Made by a program: the position numbers and the translations under genes. Shown piece after piece: positions 1 through 8,853 of a stretch of 57,001 nucleotides of DNA (the stretch's first letter is position 1; the number at the start of each line of letters is the position of its first letter). The stretch is from CAZJLN01 sp964540765. GTDB lineage: Bacteria > Chloroflexota > Anaerolineae > Anaerolineales > Anaerolineaceae. The DNA lies in the NCBI GenBank assembly GCA_964540765.1, contig CAZINW010000011.1:1-57001 (forward strand), read 5' to 3'. The notes under the pieces were generated by a model. It was not told the origin of the DNA and made no database searches. It saw nothing but the letters and a program-made list of their open reading frames with translations.

Positions 1-300
1 TTTCATAAATTGAGATCAAAATTACTGATAATTGGGGTAAATGATAAACTCAGGATCTATCAAGGTGGGGGCAAGTCATAAAGGTTTCAGACTTTGCGAT
101 TCCCTTGGGTGCATATGACTCTCTCTATTGACTCTCTCTATGTTGCTAAGATATTGTTAAGGTATAATTTTAACAAAGGCATAATGATCAGGGCGATGAC
201 TCTCAAGCCTGCTGGGCGACGGAGAATGGTTTACCTTCTCTTATTCCCGGGATTATGCATTATCTTTTGAATGTTGTTTTTTTTCTACTGGATCTTGATT
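1..300. other. Upstream region of tsaE, no gene seen
   Basis: No convincing coding frame. It contains a perfect -10-like TATAAT at 163-168 without a good -35 at normal spacing, and a 13-nt direct repeat TGACTCTCTCTAT at 116-128 and 129-141 just upstream of it. A third partial copy, GATGACTCTC, lies near 195-205. The repeats could be an operator or an upstream element, but nothing here decides that. A weak hairpin GAGAA..TTCTC is near 222-240. The stretch may also hold the 3' flank of a gene lying outside the window. Confidence 0.4.
163..168 (+). promoter_or_regulatory. Candidate -10 box for the tsaE operon
   Basis: An exact TATAAT lies about 130 nt upstream of the chosen tsaE start. The best -35-like hexamers (TTGCTA at 143-148, TTGACT at 128-133) are too close or too far for a normal spacer, so this is only a partial promoter call. 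Confidence 0.3.
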
Positions 301-798
301 ATGCCGATTCTTGATAGTAACAGTCTGGAATTCTTTAGCCACAGTCCTGAACAGACCCGTCGGGTTGGTATCCGCATGGGAAGCCTGCTTGCAAGCGGCG
401 ATGTGATCTGCCTTCAAGGTGAGCTGGGTTCAGGCAAAACCACGCTCGTGCAGGGGATTGCTCAGGGATGGGGATCGCCTGATCCTGTGACCAGTCCGTC
501 ATACGTCATCGTCAATGAATATCGCCATCCTGATGGAAACCGACTTTTCCACCTAGATGCCTACCGTCTATCCAATGCATTGGATGCAGAAATGTTGGAT
601 TTTGAGCGCTTGCTTTCAAACGGCATAATCGTGATTGAATGGCCTGAGCGGATAAAAGCCATATTACCCAGGGATCAATTATGGATCCAGATGCAATGGA
701 TGAGTGTTGAGCAACGCCATCTCCTGATGACACCCACAGGAAAACGCTATGTTGGTTTGATGCAACGCATGCGGAAACATTTATATGGAGCGATCTGA
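301..798 (+). CDS. tsaE: tRNA threonylcarbamoyladenosine biosynthesis ATPase TsaE
   Basis: TsaE is the P-loop ATPase that works with TsaB and TsaD to put the threonylcarbamoyl group on A37 of ANN-decoding tRNAs. The 165-residue frame shows the Walker A motif GELGSGKT at residues 40-47, then the family's TSPSYVIVNEY segment and a later HLDAYRL stretch with the conserved acidic residue. An in-frame ATG at 271 would add a hydrophobic 10-residue extension; I prefer 301 because the family normally begins only a few residues before this point. The stop overlaps the tsaB start (TGATG), so translation is probably coupled. Confidence 0.9.
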   Translation: MPILDSNSLEFFSHSPEQTRRVGIRMGSLLASGDVICLQGELGSGKTTLVQGIAQGWGSPDPVTSPSYVIVNEYRHPDGNRLFHLDAYRLSNALDAEMLDFERLLSNGIIVIEWPERIKAILPRDQLWIQMQWMSVEQRHLLMTPTGKRYVGLMQRMRKHLYGAI

Positions 799-1469
799 TG
801 TTATTTGTGATTGACACTTCCACTGAATCGGTCGGTATGTGCCTCTTTGATGGGGTACAGGTTATTGCGGAGCAAATCTGGCGGAGCCAAAATCACCATA
901 CGGTTGAATTGGTGCCTGCCATTGAAAAGATGTTCAAACAATCGAAGATTCAAACCAAAGATCTGACAGGTCTGGGAATTGCCTTGGGTCCAGGTTCTTT
1001 TACCAGTTTGCGGATTGGTTTATCAGTGATAAAAGGAATGGCACTGGCGTCAAGTTTGCCAATTGTGGGGATCCCTTCGCTTGATATTCTGGCTGCCTGC
1101 CAACCCCCGATGGAGATCCCAATGCTTGCAATTCTGCATCTCGGACGGGGCAGGCTGGCATCCACGCGGTACCAACACCAAGAGAATGGATGGATAAACA
1201 CCAGTGAACTGATGGTGAGTGATGCACATAAGCTGGCACAAACGATTGATGCCTCCATTTACATTTGCGGTGAGATGGACGCGCAAGAGCGACAGATCCT
1301 GGGGCGTAAGTGGAAGACTGCCAGGGTTGCACCTGCATCCATGTGCATGCGCCGACCGGTGGTATTTGCTGAACTGGTCTGGCAGCGGTTACAAAACAAT
1401 CAGCCAGATGATGTTGAGAGCCTCTCTCCAATCTATGTCCATACACTCAGCAATGTTCCCAATTTATGA
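798..1469 (+). CDS. tsaB: t6A biosynthesis protein TsaB
   Basis: TsaB is the inactive ASKHA-fold partner of TsaD that nucleates the TsaBDE complex for tRNA t6A synthesis. The 223-residue product starts with the family pattern MLFVIDTSTES and carries GIALGPGSFTSLRIGL around residues 55-70, the most recognisable TsaB signature. It sits between tsaE and rimI with one- to four-base overlaps, the classic bacterial order. No TsaD is encoded in the window, so the catalytic subunit must lie elsewhere. Confidence 0.93.
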   Translation: MLFVIDTSTESVGMCLFDGVQVIAEQIWRSQNHHTVELVPAIEKMFKQSKIQTKDLTGLGIALGPGSFTSLRIGLSVIKGMALASSLPIVGIPSLDILAACQPPMEIPMLAILHLGRGRLASTRYQHQENGWINTSELMVSDAHKLAQTIDASIYICGEMDAQERQILGRKWKTARVAPASMCMRRPVVFAELVWQRLQNNQPDDVESLSPIYVHTLSNVPNL

Positions 1470-1978
1470 GCGCGAATCACTCTCTGCGTGTGCAGCTTCG
1501 TCCGATGACCCTGGACGACCTGGCACAAGTTCAATGTGTTGATCGTGAAACGTTTAACGATCCCTGGCCCAGGGACGCATTCCTTTACGAACTCAAAGAA
1601 AATGAGCATTCAATCTGCTGGGTGGCAGAAGTTGATGATGAAAATGACCAAAAAGTGATCGTTGGTTTTGTGGTGGTCTGGTTGATCGTGGATGAAGCCC
1701 ATATCGGTACCCTGGCTGTTAAACCCAAATTTCGGGGAGGGGGTGTTGGCAGGCGACTGCTGGCGACTGCGTTGCTTGAGAGTTGCCAGGCAGGGGCTCA
1801 AAAATCCCTTTTGGAGGTGCGGATTTCCAACATCCATGCGCAGCATCTCTATTATGGATTGGGTTTCGAGGTGGTGGGATTGCGCTCTGGTTACTATCCC
1901 GATAATCACGAAGATGCTCTTTTAATGACACTCAAAAAATTAGATGAAGACAAATTAATGCTGCTTGCAACGACATAA
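1466..1978 (+). CDS. rimI: Ribosomal protein S18 alanine N-acetyltransferase-like GNAT
   Basis: A 170-residue GNAT acetyltransferase. The acetyl-CoA pyrophosphate-binding loop is visible as KFRGGGVGRRLL about halfway along, preceded by the beta-strand LAVKP and followed by SLLEVRISN and the YYGLGFE segment typical of RimI. Its ATG overlaps the tsaB stop (ATGA), continuing the operon. RimI acetylates the N-terminal alanine of S18; in many bacteria it is clustered with tsaB as here. Substrate specificity is inferred from context and family. Confidence 0.85.
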   Translation: MSANHSLRVQLRPMTLDDLAQVQCVDRETFNDPWPRDAFLYELKENEHSICWVAEVDDENDQKVIVGFVVVWLIVDEAHIGTLAVKPKFRGGGVGRRLLATALLESCQAGAQKSLLEVRISNIHAQHLYYGLGFEVVGLRSGYYPDNHEDALLMTLKKLDEDKLMLLATT

Positions 1979-2021
1979 AACTCAACCCGAAAAAGATCCT
2001 GTTTGCGCATAAACTTACGTA

Positions 2022-2027
2022 TATAAT
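2022..2027 (+). promoter_or_regulatory. Candidate -10 box upstream of the uracil-DNA glycosylase gene
   Basis: Exact TATAAT about 35 nt before the start at 2063. No strong -35 at 16-18 nt (CTGTTT at 1999-2004 is poor). A ribosome-binding GGAG lies at about 2051-2054. Confidence 0.35.
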
Positions 2028-2062
2028 AGGTTTATTCTATTTCAAGATATGGAGCGTGACAC

Positions 2063-2728
2063 ATGGAAAGCGAAAAAGAAATCCTGGAGATCAGAAAACA
2101 GATCGCAACCTGCACAAAGTGCAAGCTTTACCTATCGCGCAATAAGATTGTTCCGGGAGAAGGCCCGGTGAATTGTGAAATCATGTTCATTGGGGAAGCT
2201 CCTGGTTTCCATGAAAATGAGCAAGGAAAACCTTTTGTGGGGGCTGCCGGTCAGTTCCTTGATACCCTCCTGGAAAAAGCCGGTTTGAAGCGTGAAAATG
2301 TTTTCATCACCAATGTGGTAAAATGCCGCCCGCCAGCCAACCGCGAACCCGAAGTGGAAGAGCTGGATGCCTGCCGCCCTTATCTTGAAGCCCAGATCAC
2401 TGCAATCGACCCCAAGGTGATCGTGACCTTGGGGAGGTTTTCGATGGCGAATTTCATCGAAAACGGAAAGATCAGTTTTATTCATGGGCATTCCCGAATG
2501 ATCAATGGACGTTTGATCGTCCCCATGTATCATCCTGCGGCGGCTTTGCATCAACCTGACCTGCGTAATGTCCTTTTGGAGGACTTCAGCCGATTACCTG
2601 CATTACTGGATAAAAAGGACAATATTTCTTATTCAGAAACGAAATCACAAACTTCGACCACGAAGGCAGCAGAGATTGAAGAAGAACCTAAAAAAGAACA
2701 GGCTCAACAATTAAGTCTGTTTGAATGA
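2063..2728 (+). CDS. Type-4 uracil-DNA glycosylase (4Fe-4S)
   Basis: Removes uracil from DNA in base excision repair. The 221-residue protein has all family landmarks: the N-terminal CTKC pair (Cys17, Cys20), GEAPG in the uracil pocket, the CRPPANREP region with two further cysteines (VKC..DAC) that complete the four iron-sulfur ligands, and the C-terminal HPAAAL motif. About 45 residues after the catalytic core form a low-complexity charged tail rich in Lys, Glu, Ser and Thr that ends in QQLSLFE. That ending resembles a clamp-binding QxxLxLF peptide; clamp binding is an inference. Confidence 0.9.
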   Translation: MESEKEILEIRKQIATCTKCKLYLSRNKIVPGEGPVNCEIMFIGEAPGFHENEQGKPFVGAAGQFLDTLLEKAGLKRENVFITNVVKCRPPANREPEVEELDACRPYLEAQITAIDPKVIVTLGRFSMANFIENGKISFIHGHSRMINGRLIVPMYHPAAALHQPDLRNVLLEDFSRLPALLDKKDNISYSETKSQTSTTKAAEIEEEPKKEQAQQLSLFE

Positions 2729-2802
2729 GATTGACTCAAAAAATGGAATAGAAATAAAACAAAAAAATAAAAAGGATAGGTTTAACCCAGAGAGAGAAAA
2801 AA

Positions 2803-4119
2803 ATGATAATAAAAGAAGAACTTATTGATTTGTTGAAGTCTAAAAAAGCAAAAATTGGCATTATTGGCGTGGGTTATGTGGGGCTACCCCTGGCAGTCAC
2901 ATTTGCTGATGCTGGCTTTGAGGTGGTGGGCATCGATCCGATTGAAGAAAAGGTCGAGATGATCAACTGTGGTGAGAGCTATATCATGGATGTGCCTTCT
3001 GAACATTTGAAGAAGCATGTCGAAGCTGGCAGATTGTCTGCGACCACTGACTATTCTGTACTAAAGGATTTGGATGCTGTTTCCATCTGCGTACCGACAC
3101 CTCTGCGGAAAACAGGTGACCCTGACCTTTCATTTATTGTTTCAGCCAGCGAATCCCTGGCACCTTATATACACAAAGGCATGATCGTGGTTCTGGAATC
3201 CAGCACGTATCCTGGAACAACACGTGAAATGGTATTGCCAGCGCTCTGTCGTCACAACAGTTTGACAGTGGGCGAGGATTTCTTCCTGGCATTCTCTCCA
3301 GAGCGCGTCGACCCGGGAAGGACTGATTGGACCACTTACAATACGCCCAAAATCATTGGGGGGCTGACAGCCAATTGTGGTGAGGTTGCTGCCGCCTGGT
3401 ATGCCCAGGCTTTAAAAACGATTGTACCTGTTTCGACCTGTGAAGTGGCAGAGATGACAAAACTGCTCGAAAACACGTTCCGGATGATCAATATTGCCAT
3501 GGTAAATGAACTGGCAATCATGTGTGACCGACTGAAGATCGATGTCTGGGAAGTGATTGATGCCGCGGCAACGAAGCCATTTGGATTCATGAAGTTTACA
3601 CCCGGTCCAGGACTGGGTGGACATTGTATCCCGATCGATCCATTGTATCTTTCATGGAAGTTGAAATCCTTGAACTATACAGCGCGGTTTATCGAGTTGG
3701 CATCGGAGATCAATGCAAATATGCCCCGTTATGCAGTCGGTAAAATACAGGATGCGCTCAATACCCAGCAAAAACCATTAAACGGCAGCAAGGTACTTGT
3801 TTTGGGCGTGTCTTACAAGCCCGATATCGATGACCTGCGAGAGTCGCCTGCATTGGATGTGATCCACCTGCTGCAGGAAAAAGGCGCTAATGTCAGTTAT
3901 TATGACCCCTATGTACCTGTTCTCCATCATGAAGCGATCAACCTGGTATCTGTACCGGATTTGCTTGCAGAGGTTGCCAATGCGGACTGCGTGGCAATCA
4001 TCACCAATCACAAAGTTATTGATTATGCGGCGGTACTTGAGCAGGCAAAGTTGATCGTGGATACCCGCAATGCCCTTGACAAAGCAGGGAAAGATCATCC
4101 CAAAGTAGTGAGGTTATAG
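2803..4119 (+). CDS. Nucleotide-sugar dehydrogenase (UDP-GlcNAc/ManNAc or UDP-glucose 6-dehydrogenase family)
   Basis: Oxidises the C6 hydroxyl of a UDP-sugar to a uronic acid with two NAD+. The 438-residue enzyme has the Rossmann motif GVGYVGLPLA at residues 22-31 and the catalytic cysteine in GLGGHCIPIDP (Cys275). The C-terminal UDP-binding domain contains VLGVSYKPDIDDLRESPA. Length and motifs are nearest the WbpA/TviB subgroup that acts on UDP-HexNAc, but the exact substrate cannot be read from sequence. First gene of the polysaccharide locus; its TAG stop overlaps the GTG start of the next gene. Confidence 0.88.
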   Translation: MIIKEELIDLLKSKKAKIGIIGVGYVGLPLAVTFADAGFEVVGIDPIEEKVEMINCGESYIMDVPSEHLKKHVEAGRLSATTDYSVLKDLDAVSICVPTPLRKTGDPDLSFIVSASESLAPYIHKGMIVVLESSTYPGTTREMVLPALCRHNSLTVGEDFFLAFSPERVDPGRTDWTTYNTPKIIGGLTANCGEVAAAWYAQALKTIVPVSTCEVAEMTKLLENTFRMINIAMVNELAIMCDRLKIDVWEVIDAAATKPFGFMKFTPGPGLGGHCIPIDPLYLSWKLKSLNYTARFIELASEINANMPRYAVGKIQDALNTQQKPLNGSKVLVLGVSYKPDIDDLRESPALDVIHLLQEKGANVSYYDPYVPVLHHEAINLVSVPDLLAEVANADCVAIITNHKVIDYAAVLEQAKLIVDTRNALDKAGKDHPKVVRL

Positions 4120-5096
4120 TGGCTAATTATCTGGTAACAGGGGCTGCAGGCTTTATTGCCTCGCGTGTAATTGAAATGCTTTTGGCGGATGGTCATATTG
4201 TCTATGGCGTGGATAATATGAGCCAGGCATATGACGTACGCATGAAGGAGTACCGGCTGGGCAGGTTATTGCAACTCCCTGGTTTTCATTTTATCAAGCT
4301 TGACATTGCCTTAAAAGAAAACCTGACCCAATTGACAGTGTTTGCACCGCAAATTGATGGGGTTATCAATCTTGCGGCAGTAGCTGGCGTTCGCAGCAGC
4401 GTGGAAGACCCATGGGGGTATGTTGCCACCAATACCATAGGTGCTTTAAATATGCTGGAGTTTTGCCGGCAGAATCATGTCAAAAAGATCGTGCTAGCCT
4501 CTACATCGAGCCTGTATGGCAACCAGAGCAAGCCACCCCATACGGAGGAAGCTGATACCAATCATCCCCTTCAGCCTTATGCAGCCAGTAAAAAAGGCGC
4601 CGAGGTGATGGGGTACGCCTATCATCACTTGTATGAGATTGATGTGACTATTCTTCGGTATTTCACGGTCTATGGACCAGCCGGCAGACCGGATATGGTC
4701 ATGTTCCGCTTGTGCCAATGGATTGCAGAGGGACGTGAAGTGGCTGTGACTGGTGATGGCAAACAATCGCGTGGCTTTACCTACCTGGATGATATAGCCC
4801 GGGGAACAATCCTTGGTCTCAAGCCGCTTGGTTATGAAGTCATCAACCTAGGCGGGCATGAGATTGCCAGCATTAATCGATTGATCGATATGTTTGAGCA
4901 ACGTTTGGGACAAAAAGCCCGCATCAAATATATTCCCTTTCACCCTGCTGATGTCTTGGAAAATGTAGCGGATGTCAATAAAGCCGGGAGGCTATTAGGC
5001 TGGGAACCCCAGTTTGGTCTTGAGGAAGGTGTTACCCGACTGGTCAACTGGTATCTCGAGGAACGAGTGTGGGCTCAGGATATTGCCACACCTTGA
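4119..5096 (+). CDS. NAD-dependent nucleotide-sugar epimerase/dehydratase
   Basis: Extended SDR of 325 residues with the NAD-binding motif GAAGFIASRV at the N-terminus and the catalytic Tyr154-x3-Lys158 in QPYAASKK, with Ser/Thr residues in ASTSSLYG before it. Overall pattern is that of UDP-glucuronate or UDP-HexNAcA 4-epimerases. It starts at a GTG that overlaps the stop of the dehydrogenase gene, so the two probably act one after the other: oxidise the sugar at C6, then epimerise at C4. Confidence 0.85.
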   Translation: MANYLVTGAAGFIASRVIEMLLADGHIVYGVDNMSQAYDVRMKEYRLGRLLQLPGFHFIKLDIALKENLTQLTVFAPQIDGVINLAAVAGVRSSVEDPWGYVATNTIGALNMLEFCRQNHVKKIVLASTSSLYGNQSKPPHTEEADTNHPLQPYAASKKGAEVMGYAYHHLYEIDVTILRYFTVYGPAGRPDMVMFRLCQWIAEGREVAVTGDGKQSRGFTYLDDIARGTILGLKPLGYEVINLGGHEIASINRLIDMFEQRLGQKARIKYIPFHPADVLENVADVNKAGRLLGWEPQFGLEEGVTRLVNWYLEERVWAQDIATP

Positions 5097-5128
5097 TGGT
5101 CAAACTGGCACGATAAGGCACTGGCTGC

Positions 5129-6493
5129 ATGAGTTTAGTTCAAAGAATAAAGCATTTTCTAAACAAAAACCCAATCCTGCGGAAAATTGCCCGTAACTTT
5201 GGTTATCTTTTCAGCAGCAGTATTATTGCCTCTGCATTGAGCATGGTACAGGGAATTTTCTCGGTCAGGCTGCTGGGTGTTGCCGGGTTTGGTCAGTTGG
5301 GGACGATCACAGTTTTTGCGACAACCGTTAATAAGATCACTTCCTTTCGCATGGGCGAATTGGTGATCAAGTATGTTGGTCTTTATCATGAAACCGGCAA
5401 GCAGGAAAAAGCAGCAGCAACTTTCAAAGCAGCCGCCCTGATTGAATTTATGGCTTCACTGCTGGCTTTTGGTCTGATCTGGCTTTTGGCACCACTGGGA
5501 GCAGAGTATTTTACCAAAGATGCCAGCCTGGCAAACTGGTTTGTCATTTATGGTCTGGTGATCCTAGCGAATATGTTTTCAGAAGCCTCAACGGGGCTGT
5601 TGCAACTATTTGACAGGTTCCGCAGCATGGCATGGTTGAATATCGTCCAAAGCGTGGTGACGCTTGGTTTGATCATCCTGGCATGGTGGCAGGATGATGG
5701 TCTTTTGGGTATTTTGGTGGCATATCTGGTGGGAAAAGCGATCCATGCCATCGGTCTTTCGATTGCAGCGATTACGGTTGCTAAAAATGAGTGGGGAAAC
5801 AATTGGTGGAAAACACCCCTCAAAATCTTAAAGCCAGAAAGCCGAGAATTAGGTCGATTTGCCGTGAGTACCAATATCAATAACACACTCACGCTCATTA
5901 CCCGTGACAGCAGTGTTTTGTGGGTATCGTACTTTTCAAATCCCGAACAGGTGGGTTATTTCAAGCTAGCATTGGCACTGGCTAACTATATCCAGATCCC
6001 AATGGCGCCCATGCCGCAAGCCACCTACCCGGAACTGGCTCGGGCTGTGGCACGCAAGAAATGGGATGAATTCCGCTACATATTAAAGCAGGGATCACGC
6101 ATTGCTGGTGGCTATTCCATTCTCGTCGCGCTTGGTCTTGTCGTGTTCGGGAAACCTTTGATCAGCCTGCTTTATGGGCCAGAGTTTCTTCCCTCTTATG
6201 TCAGCTTGTTGATCATGTTAATAGGGATCGTGTTTGCCAATACAGTCTATTGGGCTCGCTCGGCTTTGCTTTCATTTGGTCTGGCTGAATATGCCACCAA
6301 AGTAAACTTGCTGGTAACAGTTGTTTCCGTAATAGGATATATATTATTGCTGCCAAGCATGGGACATTTAGGGGCGGCATTGATCATGACCATTGGAAAT
6401 GTTTTGGGCAACAGCCTGGTCGTATATAGAGCCTGTGGAAGGTTGCGCCATGAAGAAAAGCTTGAAGATTTAAATGAAGGAGCGCAGGCTTGA
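5129..6493 (+). CDS. Polysaccharide flippase (Wzx-like, MATE/MVF superfamily)
   Basis: A 454-residue integral membrane protein, hydrophobic almost throughout, with about 12-14 predicted membrane segments by eye. The N-terminal part (SSSIIASALSMVQGIFSVRL and LLGVAGFGQLGTI) matches the start of RfbX/Wzx polysaccharide transporters, which flip undecaprenyl-linked repeat units across the membrane. The end overlaps the TTG start of the next glycosyltransferase by four bases. Because an ABC exporter is encoded at 12.0-14.1 kb, the locus has two possible export routes. Confidence 0.85.
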   Translation: MSLVQRIKHFLNKNPILRKIARNFGYLFSSSIIASALSMVQGIFSVRLLGVAGFGQLGTITVFATTVNKITSFRMGELVIKYVGLYHETGKQEKAAATFKAAALIEFMASLLAFGLIWLLAPLGAEYFTKDASLANWFVIYGLVILANMFSEASTGLLQLFDRFRSMAWLNIVQSVVTLGLIILAWWQDDGLLGILVAYLVGKAIHAIGLSIAAITVAKNEWGNNWWKTPLKILKPESRELGRFAVSTNINNTLTLITRDSSVLWVSYFSNPEQVGYFKLALALANYIQIPMAPMPQATYPELARAVARKKWDEFRYILKQGSRIAGGYSILVALGLVVFGKPLISLLYGPEFLPSYVSLLIMLIGIVFANTVYWARSALLSFGLAEYATKVNLLVTVVSVIGYILLLPSMGHLGAALIMTIGNVLGNSLVVYRACGRLRHEEKLEDLNEGAQA

Positions 6494-7662
6494 GCGAAGC
6501 GAAGATGAAGGTCGGCATGCTCGTGGATACTTATCTGCCCATTATTGGTGGCGCAGAAATTCATGTGCTCGAATTGAGCCGGGCTCTTAATAAGCTGGGT
6601 TTTGAGATCAGTATCTGTACCGCGGTGGGAGCAGGAAAAGAAAAATTCGAGGACGAATTCCCTGTCACGCGCCTGCCAGGTCTGGTGGGGGGTAACTGGC
6701 GGGCACTTTTGGGACTGCCAAAGGCTTTACCTCAGTTGATCAGTTTCATTCGCAGAGTGGATTATGTGCATTGTCACTATTCCTTTATGATGGCGATGCT
6801 GGGCACCGTGTTGGCGCGCTTGATGGGAAAAAGAAGCGCGGTCACGCTGCACGGTTTGGGCACGCTGGATTCATCGGTGAAAAAATCAATTCTGTTTCGG
6901 TTTTATCGGTATGTCTCACTTAAAAATGCCACTGCCATCATTGCGACCAGTGAAGAGATGAAAAATGTGGCGCTGCGCTTTGCACCGGAAAAGAAGATCG
7001 TGATCATCCCAAATGGCGTCAACACGGAAACTTTCACCCCTGTTGAGATCGATGAGCAAAAACCTGCGATCGTCCTCACCATGCGACGGCTGGCACCCAA
7101 GAACGGCGTGCAATACCTGGCAGAGGCAGCCCCAAAAGTCATCGCTGCCATTCCATATATTGAATTTTGGGTGGCGGGAGAGGGTAAGTTGGAGGCTTAT
7201 GTGCGTCAGCGAGTAAAAGATTTGGGGATTGAAGATTATTTTCGCTTTATTGGCATTGTGCCACATGGGCTGACCGCTTCCTATTACCAGAAGGCAGACG
7301 TCATTGTGTTCCCTTCCAGTGCTGAATCGACCAGCCTGGCATGCCTCGAAGCCATGTCCTGTGAAAAGGGGATCGTTGCAAGCAATCTATCAACTTACCA
7401 GGATATGCTGGGAAGCGGGGAGGAACGCGGATTGTTGGTAAAGTTGTTTGACAGGGTGGATTCGGACTACAATGCCCCTTTGTCCCTGCCTGAAGAGCGC
7501 ATTACTGCATTTGCCAATGCGATCATTCGCATGGCACAATCACCTGACCTGCGTAAGACGATGGGAAAAAGGGCACGGGCATATGTCATCGAAAATTTTG
7601 AATGGACCAGGATTGCCGCTGAAACGGTGAATGTATACAATGCCTCAGGATTGAGATCATGA
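6490..7662 (+). CDS. Glycosyltransferase family 4
   Basis: GT-B type retaining transferase of 390 residues. N-terminal GT4 domain reads LVDTYLPIIGGAEIHV, a signature of PimA/WaaG-like enzymes; the C-terminal domain has the donor-binding EX7E region in SSAESTSLACLEAM. Starts at TTG inside the stop of the flippase gene; an in-frame ATG (MKVGM) follows five codons later at 6505 and could be the true start. Ends in ATGA overlap with the next GT. Likely adds one sugar of the repeat unit; donor unknown. Confidence 0.88.
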   Translation: MSEAKMKVGMLVDTYLPIIGGAEIHVLELSRALNKLGFEISICTAVGAGKEKFEDEFPVTRLPGLVGGNWRALLGLPKALPQLISFIRRVDYVHCHYSFMMAMLGTVLARLMGKRSAVTLHGLGTLDSSVKKSILFRFYRYVSLKNATAIIATSEEMKNVALRFAPEKKIVIIPNGVNTETFTPVEIDEQKPAIVLTMRRLAPKNGVQYLAEAAPKVIAAIPYIEFWVAGEGKLEAYVRQRVKDLGIEDYFRFIGIVPHGLTASYYQKADVIVFPSSAESTSLACLEAMSCEKGIVASNLSTYQDMLGSGEERGLLVKLFDRVDSDYNAPLSLPEERITAFANAIIRMAQSPDLRKTMGKRARAYVIENFEWTRIAAETVNVYNASGLRS

Positions 7663-8795
7663 AGATCGCCTATATTTCCACCGTGCAGGTTCCATCAGAC
7701 CGGGCAAACAGCATCCAGGTGATGAAAATGTGCCAGGCAATGACCCAACTTGGACATGATGTGGTGCTGATCCTGCCGGGGGATTCTGGAAAGCGACCAG
7801 AAGATCAAGATTGGGAAATGTTATCAAAGCATTATGGTTTGAAATCCCGTTTTGAGATCCAATATCTAGCTATTAACAAGGGGTGGCAACGACGGATTTT
7901 TGATGTTCAGGCTGTACGGTTGGCGCGTTCCAGCAATGCGGATCTGATCTATGCACGCTCCATCCCGCCGGCTGTGATCGGCTTACTACAGCACCATTCG
8001 GTTATCCTGGAATTGCACCAAATGCCTTCAGGTCGTTTTGGCCCGGTTTGGTTCCACTTGTTTTTGAAGTTGAACGGGCATAAACGCCTGGTGATAATCA
8101 CGCACTCCCTAAAGCAGCAATTGCTTAAGAAATATCAAATGGAGTTTGCTCCAGCCAACCTGGTGGTGGCACCCAGTGGTGTGGACCTTGAACGCTTTGC
8201 CTCGTTACCGGAACCAGAGGACGCCCGCAGGCAATTGGCTTTGAGGAATGTAATAACGGGTGTTTGCACCGGTCACCTGTACGCCGGGAGAGGGATGGCT
8301 CACTTTCTTAACCTGGCAAAAAGGCTCCCTGAAGTGCAATTTGTCTGGGTGGGCGGGCGAGAAAGTGAGGTCAGACATTGGCAAGTACAGGCTGAAGAAA
8401 GCAGTTTGTCCAATGTGATTTTTACAGGCTTCAAACCCAATGAAATCGTTCCGCTCTACCAGGCTGCCGCAGACTTTTTAATGATCCCTTATGAGGACAG
8501 CATTAGTGGGTCGGGTGGTGATGATATTTCAAGTGTTTCCAGTCCCATGAAAGTATTTGAATACCTGGCATCCGGGCGACCGATCATCAGCAGCGATCTA
8601 CCAGTATTACATGAGGTGCTGACCAATCAGAATGCGATCTTTTGCCCTGCCGGTGACGTCATCTCGTGGGAAAATGCCATTCACCAGGTTATCTCGAGCC
8701 CGGCATTGCGGACTTCTTTGGGAAACCAGGCTAAAATGGATGCAAACAGCTATTCGTGGATTGACCGGTGTCGAAAGATCCTGGCAAACTTTTAG
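7659..8795 (+). CDS. Glycosyltransferase family 4
   Basis: A 378-residue GT-B protein. N-terminus MKIAYISTVQVPSDRANS and a C-terminal donor domain with SPMKVFEYLASGRPIISSD, a common GT4 nucleotide-sugar binding block. The first 150 residues are more divergent than in the preceding GT4. Overlaps the previous gene by four bases (ATGA). Donor and acceptor not predictable. Confidence 0.85.
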   Translation: MKIAYISTVQVPSDRANSIQVMKMCQAMTQLGHDVVLILPGDSGKRPEDQDWEMLSKHYGLKSRFEIQYLAINKGWQRRIFDVQAVRLARSSNADLIYARSIPPAVIGLLQHHSVILELHQMPSGRFGPVWFHLFLKLNGHKRLVIITHSLKQQLLKKYQMEFAPANLVVAPSGVDLERFASLPEPEDARRQLALRNVITGVCTGHLYAGRGMAHFLNLAKRLPEVQFVWVGGRESEVRHWQVQAEESSLSNVIFTGFKPNEIVPLYQAAADFLMIPYEDSISGSGGDDISSVSSPMKVFEYLASGRPIISSDLPVLHEVLTNQNAIFCPAGDVISWENAIHQVISSPALRTSLGNQAKMDANSYSWIDRCRKILANF

Positions 8796-8853
8796 CCATG
8801 TTCAACTGATATTGTGAGCGAGCAGAACAGTTTACCTTAATAAAGGGTAGAGA

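Noticed and set aside
1000..1446. Minus-strand frame over tsaB
   Set aside because: Antisense to a clear tsaB gene; no recognisable features.
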